A program made the translations under genes and the position numbers. From Clostridiales bacterium (GTDB taxonomy: Bacteria; Bacillota; Clostridia; Christensenellales; QALW01): a stretch of 22,259 bases of DNA. The notes under the pieces were generated by a model. The model worked only from the letters and a program-made list of their open reading frames with translations, ran no database searches and had not been told where the DNA came from. Positions 1 through 7,743 of the stretch are shown here, in pieces; the stretch's first letter is position 1; every line of letters starts with the position of its first letter. The DNA lies in NCBI GenBank assembly GCA_018376855.1, contig JAHAAN010000013.1:1-22259 (forward strand), written 5' to 3'.

Positions 1-1860
1 AAGATCATTGTCAGCGACTGGATTAAGAATACGCTCGGCAGTGATTCGATACGCGACGATTCTTCACTGACGGGTGTGGAGAATGTCAAGGGCGACGAGA
101 CTTATACCGTCGGCGGCGACGGCGCGCGCGTGTGGGATGCGCAGGGAAACGATATTTATTATCAGGGAAGCATTGAAAAAGAACTGCCTGTGAGCTTGAG
201 CGTTTCCTACCGGCTGAACGGCCAGAGCATATCTCCTGCCGAGCTGGCGGGCAAGAGCGGCCGGGTAACGATTCGGTTTGATTATAAAAATAATCAGTAT
301 GAAACGGTGGAGATCGACGGCAAACAGGAGAAAATCTATGTTCCGTTTGTGATGCTTACGGGCGTGCTGCTGGATAATGAGATTTTTTCCGATGTAACGG
401 TATCCGGCGGCAGGCTTATCAATGACGGCAGCCGCACGGTCGTTGCAGGAATTGCGTTTCCGGGGCTTCAGAGCAATCTGAATATGAATGCGGAAAAACT
501 GGAGATTCCCGATTTCGTGGAGATCAGCGCCGAGGTGAAGGGCTTTGAAATGATGAATACGGTAACGATCGCCGTTAACGATATTTTTGCCCGCATTGAT
601 ACGGAGAAGCTGGATTTTTCGCAGGATTTTACCGGCTCGCTTGAGGAGCTGACGGATGCGGTCAATCAACTGATCGACGGTTCCTCGCAGCTTTACGGCG
701 GACTCTGCACGCTTTTGGAGAAGTCGGAGGAGTTGGCCGCAGGCATTGATAAGCTGGCAGCCGGCGCGGGTGCGCTGAAGCAGGGCGCCGGAGAGCTGGC
801 CGGAGGGCTCGGTAAGCTGGATAACAGTAGCGATGCGCTGAACAAGGGAGCGCTTCAGGTGTATGAATCGCTGCTTTCCGCCGTAAATAAGCAGATTGCG
901 GAAACCGGAATTCCCGTTCAAAAGCTTACTATGCAAAATTACAGATCCGTGCTTACAAGCCTGCTTCAGAACCCGAACGCTGCGCAGAAGCAGCAGATGA
1001 CTGCGATTGCCGATGCACAGCTGGAAGCGCAGCTTGCGGCGGCGGGCGTTCCTCAGGCGCAGTATCAGGCGGTAAAATATATGCTCTATCAGCGGCTTGC
1101 GGCAGGGCAAACGACGGAGACCGCGATGAGCGAGATCGGTGCGCTGCTGGCGGACGCAGCGGTGTATATTGGCGCGCCTACGGCCTTGCCTGCATATGAA
1201 GCGCTGTACCAAGCAGTTTGCGCGCAGTATCCCGATCGTGCCGCTGCGGAGCGTATCACCTCCGTGGCCGTATACCTTGCGGGCGTGAAGGGCGGGGAGG
1301 CGCAGCAGTATCTTTCGGCGGCAGGAGAGATCGCGCAGCACGCCAAAGAAGTAAGCGATGCGGCGAATGCGGCGGAGTCGGAGCAGGGCAAGGCGGCAAT
1401 CGGCGGGCTTTGCTTTAGCCTCGCCAAGCAGACGCTGGAGCCGCAGATACAATCCGCGCTTGAGCAGCTGGACAGCTACGGCCTGTTTTATGCGGGACTT
1501 TCGGAGTATACCGCAGGCGTAGGCGCGGCTAAGGGCGGCGCGGAGCAGCTGTATGCAGGGGTCTGTGAGCTGTATAACGGGATCCTTACGCTGAAGAACG
1601 GCGCTCCCGCACTGGTCAGCGGGGTAACGGAGCTTCGGGACGGCGCTTTCAAGCTTTCCGGCGGCTTAAAGGAGTTTGATGAAAAGGGCGTTAAAAAGCT
1701 GGTTGACGCTGTGGACGGGGATCTCGCCGGACTGATCACGCGCATCAAGGCAACGATTGACGTATCAAAAGGCTATAAAAACTTTTCCGGCATGTCGGGT
1801 GATATGGAAGGTCAGGTGAAATTCATTTACCGAACCGATTCCGTAAAGATCGGCAAATAA
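1..1860 (+). CDS. YhgE/Pip-like heptad-repeat surface protein, 5' partial
   Basis: The frame is open from base 1 and stops with TAA at 1858-1860, so the N-terminus, and any signal peptide or membrane segment there, lies outside the window; 619 residues are visible. The first third is a beta-rich domain with motifs such as DIYYQG, ELPVSL, ELAGKSG and YVPFVMLTG. I recognise this from clostridial surface proteins that carry YhgE/Pip-type Leu-x-x-Gly repeats. Two blocks of heptad-like repeats follow (about bases 655-850 and 1480-1680), rich in LxxG, GAxxL and GGL units. They are separated by an Ala/Gln-rich helical stretch (about 860-1470). The C-terminus (FSGMSGDMEG...) has no transmembrane helix. 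In related genomes such proteins often sit near MMPL/RND-type transporters, but the neighbour is not visible here. The role is probably extracytoplasmic and structural; the molecular function is unknown. The gene ends about 45 bases before a strong terminator. Confidence 0.8.
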   Translation, partial: KIIVSDWIKNTLGSDSIRDDSSLTGVENVKGDETYTVGGDGARVWDAQGNDIYYQGSIEKELPVSLSVSYRLNGQSISPAELAGKSGRVTIRFDYKNNQYETVEIDGKQEKIYVPFVMLTGVLLDNEIFSDVTVSGGRLINDGSRTVVAGIAFPGLQSNLNMNAEKLEIPDFVEISAEVKGFEMMNTVTIAVNDIFARIDTEKLDFSQDFTGSLEELTDAVNQLIDGSSQLYGGLCTLLEKSEELAAGIDKLAAGAGALKQGAGELAGGLGKLDNSSDALNKGALQVYESLLSAVNKQIAETGIPVQKLTMQNYRSVLTSLLQNPNAAQKQQMTAIADAQLEAQLAAAGVPQAQYQAVKYMLYQRLAAGQTTETAMSEIGALLADAAVYIGAPTALPAYEALYQAVCAQYPDRAAAERITSVAVYLAGVKGGEAQQYLSAAGEIAQHAKEVSDAANAAESEQGKAAIGGLCFSLAKQTLEPQIQSALEQLDSYGLFYAGLSEYTAGVGAAKGGAEQLYAGVCELYNGILTLKNGAPALVSGVTELRDGAFKLSGGLKEFDEKGVKKLVDAVDGDLAGLITRIKATIDVSKGYKNFSGMSGDMEGQVKFIYRTDSVKIGK

Positions 1861-1903
1861 GGAAATAGGGCAGTCGCATAGGGCGCTCCATAAATAAATT
1901 AAA

Positions 1904-1940
1904 GGCAAGACAGACCGCAGCGGTTTGCCTTGCCCTTTTT
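1904..1940 (+). terminator. Rho-independent terminator after the heptad-repeat gene
   Basis: GGCAAG (1904-1909) pairs with CTTGCC (1928-1933), and inside it ACCG pairs with CGGT around a CAG loop, with one mismatch between. The stem is followed directly by CCTTTTT. It lies 44 bases after the stop codon, which fits the end of the upstream transcript. Confidence 0.85.
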
Positions 1941-2425
1941 CATGTTGTGCAGCTTATTATGGCGCTTTGAACGAAGGCGCCGACGGGGCGGAGCAATCGG
2001 TTGAATTTATCCAACAGCCTCTTAAGCGGAAAATGAGTAATTTTAAAGTTATATGAGGAAAAGGTCGAAAAACAATAGCGTTTGCAGCTGAAGGGGCGGC
2101 GGAAGGAGAGCGAGCCGCCGCGGAAGGAGGCGGTTCGGTCGCGGAAGTCGCCCGATTAGGGTTGGATAAAAACGTATCTTCCCGTTCTTAATGATCTTAG
2201 GAATTTATTAGGTGTAACAGTTGCGGCGGTAAGGCTCACTGTACTGCTTGTTTAAGATTGATGTCCGGCTAAGTCGGGCCGCAGATCTGCCGAAAAAGAA
2301 TCGGGATACTCTGCACGAAAGAAACAGATTCAGATAAGTTGCCGGAACAAGGCTGATGAAGCCGCAAAAAATTCTTTTAAAGAGGCTAACAGTCGGCGGC
2401 AGATTATCGTGCCTGCTGTATATTT
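1941..2425. other. Intergenic stretch with no recognisable gene
   Basis: No frame on either strand carries a convincing start, ribosome binding site and recognisable protein. The left half is GC-rich and holds an inverted repeat at 2096-2121; the right half grades into the AT-richer minus-strand cassette. For the minus-strand operon, a weak stem (TCTT/AAGA) followed by ATTTTTT on the minus strand (about 2366-2385 on the plus strand) could act as a terminator, but the stem is only four base pairs. The stretch may be the worn boundary of an insertion. Confidence 0.5.
2096..2121. repeat. GC-rich inverted repeat, 7-bp arms
   Basis: GCGGCGG (2096-2102) is the exact reverse complement of CCGCCGC (2115-2121), with a 12-base spacer. 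The motif CGGAAGGAG appears directly repeated, at 2100-2108 and again at 2121-2129. No T-run follows, so it is not a standard terminator. Its role is unknown. Confidence 0.5.
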
Positions 2426-3136
2426 TCAGCTTTTCCGAAAGAAAATAAGATCGTTTTTATATCTTTTTAATCCTGTTATCAGTAAATGAATTGTTATGGA
2501 TAAAATAACAATGTAAATCGCCGCGCTTGAAATAGCAGACAATAAAAACATATCATGACCGCTTGATTCTGTTTGCGCTACCGTTATCAATGTGTTTTGA
2601 AGTGTAAGAATAGAAACCAGCGCATCAATAAAGTTAATAGTCCTGAGTTCGGCAACAAGAACATTACCGTGTCTGATGCGTCTTTGTTTTTGAATATGAA
2701 CAAAAGCCATTGTGAGCTTATGGGTTGTGTAAGCCGCCATTGTGATTGCAGGAATCAACCCTATATTTATCGGCTTTTCTAAAATAACCATTAACGAAAT
2801 GGGAAGAATTAACGCCAGATTTAACAACAGAAGCACAGCGGAACTGATGACAAAAGTTTTGTATCTGCGGTGCGCTTTTTCCGGTTCGCTCCTTGCTGTA
2901 TTTTTCTTCTCGGTTAGCAGAATCATTCCCCGAATCGCAATAAGGAGAAGATAAAAGACACAAATGCTTCCATGCCATACGGACAAAAGACGAATACCTA
3001 AAAAACCGTTATATAAAGAGAACAGGATAGTGGCGCTGAAGGAAATAACGGAGCTTGCTATCGTCTTGAAAGCGTAATCTTTCTTCCATTTTTCAATCAT
3101 CGGCTTTATTTTTTTGCGCATCGTATCCTTCGCCAT
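2426..3136 (-). CDS. Multi-pass membrane protein of unknown function
   Basis: This 236-residue protein has a basic, hydrophilic N-terminus (MRKKIKPMIEKWKK) followed by about six hydrophobic segments: roughly residues 25-50, 52-72, 92-112, 113-135, 170-188 and 198-222. A basic loop (QKQRRIRHG) lies between helices. No catalytic motif or transporter signature is recognised. The start ATG (3134-3136, minus strand) is preceded by GAAGGAAA at about eight bases. It overlaps the end of the upstream TetR gene by 44 bases in another frame, so translation is probably coupled and the protein is likely controlled by that regulator. It could be an efflux or stress-related membrane protein, but only the genomic context suggests this. 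Base composition is far AT-richer than the flanking backbone (14 G/C in the 60 bases 2461-2520). Confidence 0.75.
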   Translation of the reverse strand: MAKDTMRKKIKPMIEKWKKDYAFKTIASSVISFSATILFSLYNGFLGIRLLSVWHGSICVFYLLLIAIRGMILLTEKKNTARSEPEKAHRRYKTFVISSAVLLLLNLALILPISLMVILEKPINIGLIPAITMAAYTTHKLTMAFVHIQKQRRIRHGNVLVAELRTINFIDALVSILTLQNTLITVAQTESSGHDMFLLSAISSAAIYIVILSITIHLLITGLKRYKNDLIFFRKS

Positions 3137-3737
3137 ATGTTTTTCCTTCGGTTCCGTTTGTTGGTCTGACGCATTCTTCTATGATGGCCGCTATTGTTTC
3201 GGCAGAATCCGAACAGCCGTTATTCAGCCATTCTTTGATAATGGCTGCGATTCCCTCTATGTAATACGCAATATAATACTTCCAAAATGCGGCCGGAACT
3301 CCGAATTTCTTTAAAATCGGTTCAAGAATATGTTTTTTTAAATTCGCGTAGCGCGCATTTGACTGCATACTGTTCGGATTTCTAAACGCTGCACGGTAAA
3401 CCTTTTTGTTGTTGCAGATAAACCGGAGATATGGTTTCAGATAATCCCCTGTAATGAAAACAAGGTCCTTTAACTCATTGCCGTTTATCTTATCCCAAAT
3501 AGCTTTTGTGTCCTGTGCAAAATAAGACAGAAAGCGTGTGTCGACGCTTTCCATTGCTTCGTTTACTAAATCGGCAACCGTCTCATAATGCAGATAAAAT
3601 GTTGATCTGTTTACCCCTGCTTTTTCGCAGATTTCCTTTACGGTAATATACTCCAAGTCCTTTACTTCCAATAAAGCAATCAACGCTTCGTCCATACAGA
3701 GGGCGGTATTAAAATATTTGCTTTCGGATTTATTCAT
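3093..3737 (-). CDS. TetR/AcrR-family transcriptional regulator
   Basis: This 214-residue protein has the TetR layout. An N-terminal helix-turn-helix spans residues of about 12-60, with the typical pattern ITVKEICEKAGVNRSTFYLHY then LVNEAM. A helical ligand/dimer domain follows (about 80-195) containing YLRFI, AAFWKYY and EGIAAIIKEWL. TetR proteins are usually dimeric repressors that release DNA on binding a small molecule; the ligand here cannot be read from sequence. The start ATG (3735-3737) has a GGGGG-type ribosome binding site. The gene lies 21 bases downstream of the small membrane protein and overlaps the next gene by 44 bases, so the three form one operon. Autoregulation through the inverted repeat at 4194-4217 is plausible. 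Confidence 0.9.
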   Translation of the reverse strand: MNKSESKYFNTALCMDEALIALLEVKDLEYITVKEICEKAGVNRSTFYLHYETVADLVNEAMESVDTRFLSYFAQDTKAIWDKINGNELKDLVFITGDYLKPYLRFICNNKKVYRAAFRNPNSMQSNARYANLKKHILEPILKKFGVPAAFWKYYIAYYIEGIAAIIKEWLNNGCSDSAETIAAIIEECVRPTNGTEGKTYGEGYDAQKNKADD

Positions 3738-3758
3738 ATGATACCGCCCCCTTTTTTG

Positions 3759-4118
3759 TCATTTGGCTTCTTCGCTGATTTCTTTTGCAAGCTGCATAAT
3801 TTCAAATGCATACTGCTTTTTACCGTTTTCAAGCAGCTTTTTATAAATCGGATAATTGACGCTGACACCGGCAATGCCTATAATGCCTACGATAATTCCC
3901 ACAGTCATCATAGGAGCGCTTCCGTTTCCGATTACTTTCATGGACAGGCACATCCCTACGCCAAGCACAAGCGCCGTAATCACTCCGAAAGTATAGGCAA
4001 AGATATTTGCTTTGCTTTTTGCTTTCCTGTCAAGCTTCCTCAAAGCCACAACTTTGGAAGTGTCCTTTGGTGCGTATTCGTTGGCGATTGCCTCTGCATA
4101 AATTTTGTCTGTGTTCAT
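3759..4118 (-). CDS. Small two-helix membrane protein
   Basis: This is a 119-residue protein beginning MNTDKIYAEAIANEY. I chose the ATG at 4116-4118 because AAAGGAGA lies just upstream on the minus strand; an in-frame upstream ATG at 4199 would add 27 residues, would have no such site and would read through the -10 element. A basic cytoplasmic segment (RKLDRKAKSKAN) leads into two hydrophobic helices (about residues 44-66 and 72-94), then a charged C-terminal tail ending ELAKEISEEAK-like. I recall similar clostridial proteins labelled 'dihydropteridine reductase' in databases. I see no Rossmann or flavin-binding motif and do not adopt that name. It is first in an operon with a TetR regulator and a larger membrane protein, so it is probably part of the regulated response. 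Function unknown. Confidence 0.8.
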   Translation of the reverse strand: MNTDKIYAEAIANEYAPKDTSKVVALRKLDRKAKSKANIFAYTFGVITALVLGVGMCLSMKVIGNGSAPMMTVGIIVGIIGIAGVSVNYPIYKKLLENGKKQYAFEIMQLAKEISEEAK

Positions 4119-4164
4119 AGCAGCATCTCCTTTAAAATGTTTTTCAGCCTTGGCTGATGCTATC

Positions 4165-4193
4165 ATTATAGGAATTTCAGCCGCTAAACGGAA
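4165..4193 (-). promoter_or_regulatory. Promoter of the TetR cassette
   Basis: On the minus strand the -10 is an exact TATAAT (4165-4170). Upstream, TTCCGT (4188-4193) lies 17 bases away and TTGTTC (4191-4196) lies 20 bases away; neither is a good -35. Transcription would start near 4158, about 40 bases before the ATG. A poor -35 fits a regulated promoter. Confidence 0.6.
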
Positions 4194-4217
4194 CAACACT
4201 GTTTTGATTCTGTGTTG
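4194..4217. promoter_or_regulatory. Candidate TetR operator (inverted repeat)
   Basis: CAACAC (4194-4199) and GTGTTG (4212-4217) are exact reverse complements, separated by 12 bases. The repeat abuts the -35 region of the cassette promoter, where a repressor dimer would block polymerase. The sequence shows the symmetry and position; binding by the neighbouring TetR protein is an inference. Confidence 0.45.
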
Positions 4218-4218
4218 A

Positions 4219-4560
4219 TTTCAAGGTGTTTTTAAATTGAGATTTGTCGTCTGATTCATTATAAAGAGACATTGGCTGAAAAGCAACTTTTTTCGGCAGG
4301 TGTTAGCTTTCTTATGGAAGACAGCCCTAAAGCAGTTGTTTTTTTATTGACAGTCTGCAAATCCGCAAAAATGCGCGATAATTCGCTTGATAAAAAGCAG
4401 CAGCTATGATACAATGAAAAAATGAAAGAATAGAGCCGGTTTGTTGCAATTTGAACGGGCTTTACTTGTATCTGCCAAAAATAATCGGGGTATCGAAGTG
4501 AAATTTGCAATTTTTTGATTCGGTACTTTCAAAAAATGCAAAAGGAATAGAGGGAATCGA
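4219..4560. other. Intergenic region between divergent cassette and typA
   Basis: It contains no gene. It holds a stem-loop at 4275-4296 (GCTGAAAA with TTTTCGGC, one wobble pair), the typA promoter at 4387-4415, and a leader of about 140 bases before the typA start. I found no recognisable riboswitch fold in the leader. Confidence 0.5.
4387..4415 (+). promoter_or_regulatory. Sigma-A promoter of typA
   Basis: TTGATA (4387-4392), a 17-base spacer, then TACAAT (4410-4415): each hexamer matches consensus at five of six bases. Predicted start is near 4422, leaving a long leader of about 140 bases before the GTG at 4561. Confidence 0.8.
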
Positions 4561-6396
4561 GTGAAGAGAGAGGATATCAGAAACATAGCGATCATTGCGC
4601 ACGTCGATCACGGCAAGACAACGCTGGTCGACGAGATGCTCAAGCAGAGCGGGACCTTTCGTGAAAACCAGCAGGTCGCGGAGCGCGTAATGGATTCCAA
4701 CGACATTGAACGTGAAAGAGGCATCACGATCTTGGCGAAGAATACGGCCGTTCATTACGGCAGTACTAAGATCAATATCGTGGATACGCCCGGCCATGCT
4801 GACTTCGGCGGCGAGGTAGAGCGCGTGCTGAAAATGGTCAGCGGCGTGCTGTTGTTGGTGGATGCGTTTGAAGGGCCTATGCCGCAGACGCGCTTTGTGC
4901 TTTCCAAAGCGCTGGAGCTGGGGCTTCAGGTCATGGTCGTCATCAATAAGATGGATCGGCCGGATCAGCGCGCGGAGCAGGTGGCCGACGAGGTGCTGGA
5001 TCTGTTTATTGAGCTGGGCGCCAGCGATAATCAGATGGACTGCCCGTTTATTTATGCTTCGGCGCGCGCGGGCGTGGCAACGGTGGATTCCTACGATCCT
5101 TCCGCGGGCGACATGAAGCAGCTGTTTGAAGCGATTCTGCAATATATTCCCGCGCCGGAGGGCGATGAAGCGCAGCCGATGCAGGTGCTCATTTCCACGA
5201 TCGACTATAACGATTATGTGGGGCGCATCGGGATCGGCAAGATCGAGCGCGGAACCATCCGTACCGGTCAGGATGTAATTCTTTGCAATTACCAGAAGGA
5301 AGAGATGAACAAGCGCGTGCGCGTGAATACTTTAGCGGCGTTTGAGGGACTCAAGCGCGCAAATGTGGAGAGCGCGAAATTCGGAGATATCGTTGCGATC
5401 AGCGGCATTGAGGATATCAATATCGGGGATACGCTTTGCGCGCCGGAGGCAGTAGAGCCGCTTCCGTTCGTCAAGATCACGGAGCCGACGGTGGCTATGA
5501 CGTTTTCTGTCAACAACAGCCCGTTTGCCGGCAGGGAGGGGAAATATCTCACCAGCCGTCATTTGCGCGCGCGCCTTTATAAAGAGCTGCAAACGGATGT
5601 TTCGCTGCGCGTGGAGGATACGGACAGCGCGGATTCCTTCCGTGTCAGCGGGCGCGGGGAGCTGCACCTTTCGGTGCTGATCGAAAACATGCGCCGGCAG
5701 GGCTATGAGCTTCAGGTTTCCAAGCCCGAGGTGCTGTTCAAAACGATCGACGGCGTGCGCTGCGAGCCGATGGAGCGCGTGTTTGTAGATGTGCCGGAGA
5801 GCTATATGGGCGTGGTGATTGAGCGGCTGGGCAGCCGAAAGGGCGAGCTGGTGAGCATGAACGCACTCAGCGAGGTAACGATGCGGCTGGAATTTTTGAT
5901 TCCGGCGCGCGGGCTGTTCGGCTACCGTTCGCAGTTTTTGACGGATACGCGCGGCGAGGGCGTTATGAGCACGATCTTTGACGGTTATGCACCCTTTAAG
6001 GGCGAAATTGCATCACGCGGGAACGGTTCGCTCATTGCGTTTGAAACGGGCGAGGCTGTAACCTACGGCATTTTTAACGCGCAGGAGCGCGGTACGATGT
6101 TTGTCAAGCCCGCACAGATGGTCTATCAGGGAATGATCGTGGGGGAAAGCTCCCGCACGGAGGATATTGAGGTCAACGTCTGCAAGCGGAAGCATATGAC
6201 GAACTCGCGTTCTTCGGGAGCGGACGATGCGCTTCGTTTGATCCCGCCCAGAGAGATGACGCTGGAGCAGGCGCTTGATTATCTTTCCGAAGACGAGCTG
6301 GCGGAGATCACGCCCAGCAATATCCGCATTCGCAAGAAGATTTTGGATCCTACGCAGCGTTATCGCGCCGAACGAAGCAGAAACAGCGGCAAATAG
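4561..6396 (+). CDS. typA: Translational GTPase TypA/BipA
   Basis: This 611-residue protein is full length for TypA/BipA, a ribosome-binding GTPase of the EF-G/LepA class involved in ribosome assembly and stress or cold adaptation. The GTPase motifs are intact: G1 AHVDHGKT (13-20), G2 RGITI (53-57), G3 DTPGH (75-79) and G4 NKMD (129-132). The middle holds EF-G-like domains II, III and V (for example SGRGELHLSVL). The BipA-specific C-terminal part begins around RGLFGYRSQFLTDTRGEG. The start is a GTG with a purine-rich AGAGGG site eight bases upstream. It is driven from the promoter at 4387-4415 and followed after 40 bases by an AI-2E-family permease, probably in the same transcript. Identification is secure. 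Confidence 0.97.
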   Translation: MKREDIRNIAIIAHVDHGKTTLVDEMLKQSGTFRENQQVAERVMDSNDIERERGITILAKNTAVHYGSTKINIVDTPGHADFGGEVERVLKMVSGVLLLVDAFEGPMPQTRFVLSKALELGLQVMVVINKMDRPDQRAEQVADEVLDLFIELGASDNQMDCPFIYASARAGVATVDSYDPSAGDMKQLFEAILQYIPAPEGDEAQPMQVLISTIDYNDYVGRIGIGKIERGTIRTGQDVILCNYQKEEMNKRVRVNTLAAFEGLKRANVESAKFGDIVAISGIEDINIGDTLCAPEAVEPLPFVKITEPTVAMTFSVNNSPFAGREGKYLTSRHLRARLYKELQTDVSLRVEDTDSADSFRVSGRGELHLSVLIENMRRQGYELQVSKPEVLFKTIDGVRCEPMERVFVDVPESYMGVVIERLGSRKGELVSMNALSEVTMRLEFLIPARGLFGYRSQFLTDTRGEGVMSTIFDGYAPFKGEIASRGNGSLIAFETGEAVTYGIFNAQERGTMFVKPAQMVYQGMIVGESSRTEDIEVNVCKRKHMTNSRSSGADDALRLIPPREMTLEQALDYLSEDELAEITPSNIRIRKKILDPTQRYRAERSRNSGK

Positions 6397-6436
6397 GCGC
6401 GGCTGAAAAGAGTTTCCTGAAAAGGGAGGTGCAGCG

Positions 6437-7627
6437 GTGAAGCAAAGCGACGGGCAGGATCAGGAAGCGAAGCGTTTTTTAAAGGGCTTGCTGATCGTGC
6501 TGATGTTAGCCGTTATCTTCAAATATCTGTTTGAGCATTGGATGGTTCCCACACTGCTGGCGGGAGTTTCTGCCGCAGGGCCGTTTATTATCGGGCTGGT
6601 GATTGCTTATCTGATGCGGTTTGCCGTGAATCCGCTTGAGCATCTCTTGATGAAGCTGCTGCGCAAAAAGGAGCCAAAGCGCTGGATTCGCGTTACGGCG
6701 GCGGCGGTTTCGCTGTTAGTGCTTTTGGGCGCGGCGGTGGGGCTGCTGTGCGGGATCGTGCCGAGCATATATTATAACATTGTGGATCTGCTTTCCGTGC
6801 TGCCGGAGTATTTGGAGAGCATCGGAACATGGATCGACGAACTGCTTGCGCACTCCAACGTGGAACTTTCGCAGTCTGCTGCGGAAATGCTGCGGGACGG
6901 CCTTTCCAAGCTCGGAAACGGGATTGTGGAAAATCTTTCGGAGTATGTGGCGGTGGCGGGGAACGTCATTATCAGCGTGGGCGCTTCGGTCTTTAACGTG
7001 CTGATCGGAATACTGGTGGCCTTTTATGTGCTGATGGATTCTCCCAGATATGCAAGGCTTGGGAACAGGGCGCTGCGCGCGCTGATCAGCGACGAGCGCC
7101 GGTATCAGAGCGCAAAGGCTTTCATTGCCGAGACGGATACCGTGATGGGAAAATATATCAACGGCAAGCTCATTGAAACCTTTGCCGTTGGCGTGATCTG
7201 CTTTTTGGGGTTCTTGATTTTGGGCGCGCCGTACGATCTGCTGATGAGCGTGATCGTGGCGCTGATGAACTTGGTTCCGTATGTCGGCCCCGTGCTGGGA
7301 GCCGTTCCGGTAGTGATCCTTTCACTTTTGGAAAGCCCGCAGCAGGCGATATGGATCATCGGGTTTTTGGTTTTGCTGCAGGTGCTGGATAATTATGTGA
7401 TCGGCCCTAAAATCATCGGGAATATGCTGAAGGTCAGCCCGTTGTGGATCTTGGTGGGCGTGATTATCGGCGGGGGAATGTTCGGGCTTCCGGGAATGCT
7501 GCTCGGCGTTCCGGCTATGGCGCTGCTTTCGGGGCTGTTTAACCGTTTCACGCAGTGGCGCGAGCAGCAGCGGATGCAGAAGAATGAGGAAGCAAGCGCG
7601 GCGGAGGAGCCGCAGGAAAAGGAATAG
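6437..7627 (+). CDS. AI-2E transporter-family membrane protein
   Basis: This 396-residue integral membrane protein has about eight hydrophobic segments. The family-typical C-terminal half includes LMNLVPYVGPVLGAVP and, later, VIGPKIIGN and ILVGVIIGGGMFGLPGMLLGVP. A soluble amphipathic section lies between residues of about 115 and 165. The family name comes from one E. coli member linked to autoinducer-2; other members (YtvI, PerM) are permeases or exporters of unclear or ion-linked substrates, so AI-2 transport should not be assumed. The GTG start has an excellent GGGAGGT site (6424-6430). The tail is charged (Glu/Ala-rich) and probably cytoplasmic. It lies 40 bases after typA with no terminator between, so it is likely co-transcribed. 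Confidence 0.9.
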   Translation: MKQSDGQDQEAKRFLKGLLIVLMLAVIFKYLFEHWMVPTLLAGVSAAGPFIIGLVIAYLMRFAVNPLEHLLMKLLRKKEPKRWIRVTAAAVSLLVLLGAAVGLLCGIVPSIYYNIVDLLSVLPEYLESIGTWIDELLAHSNVELSQSAAEMLRDGLSKLGNGIVENLSEYVAVAGNVIISVGASVFNVLIGILVAFYVLMDSPRYARLGNRALRALISDERRYQSAKAFIAETDTVMGKYINGKLIETFAVGVICFLGFLILGAPYDLLMSVIVALMNLVPYVGPVLGAVPVVILSLLESPQQAIWIIGFLVLLQVLDNYVIGPKIIGNMLKVSPLWILVGVIIGGGMFGLPGMLLGVPAMALLSGLFNRFTQWREQQRMQKNEEASAAEEPQEKE

Positions 7628-7743
7628 CGTTTTGGCGAAAGCCTTATTATATAAAAAATAAAAGTAAAAGCAGGCGATAAGCCTGTGCGCTGCGCCGCAT
7701 ACCGGCGAAGCTTTTGAACAGCAGGAAAGGAAAGGTCATGGTC

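Noticed and set aside
64..1452. Long minus-strand open frame (462 codons)
   Set aside because: It is antisense to the heptad-repeat gene; its product is Arg/Leu/Ile-rich with no recognisable domain and no ribosome binding site, as expected from the codon bias of the real gene.
1941..2425. Remnant of an insertion sequence or degraded gene
   Set aside because: I found no transposase-like frame, terminal inverted repeats or target duplication, only a local GC-rich dyad.
4119..4199. N-terminal extension of the small two-helix membrane protein
   Set aside because: The upstream ATG has no ribosome binding site and would be read through the TATAAT; the ATG at 4118 has AAAGGAGA in place.
4347..4382. 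TTGACA followed by GATAAT upstream of typA
   Set aside because: The spacer is 24 bases, too long for sigma-A; the TTGATA-17-TACAAT pair just downstream is better.
7670..7686. Stem-loop CAGGC/GCCTG before the aminotransferase gene
   Set aside because: Only five to six base pairs and no T-run, so neither a terminator nor a recognisable riboswitch.
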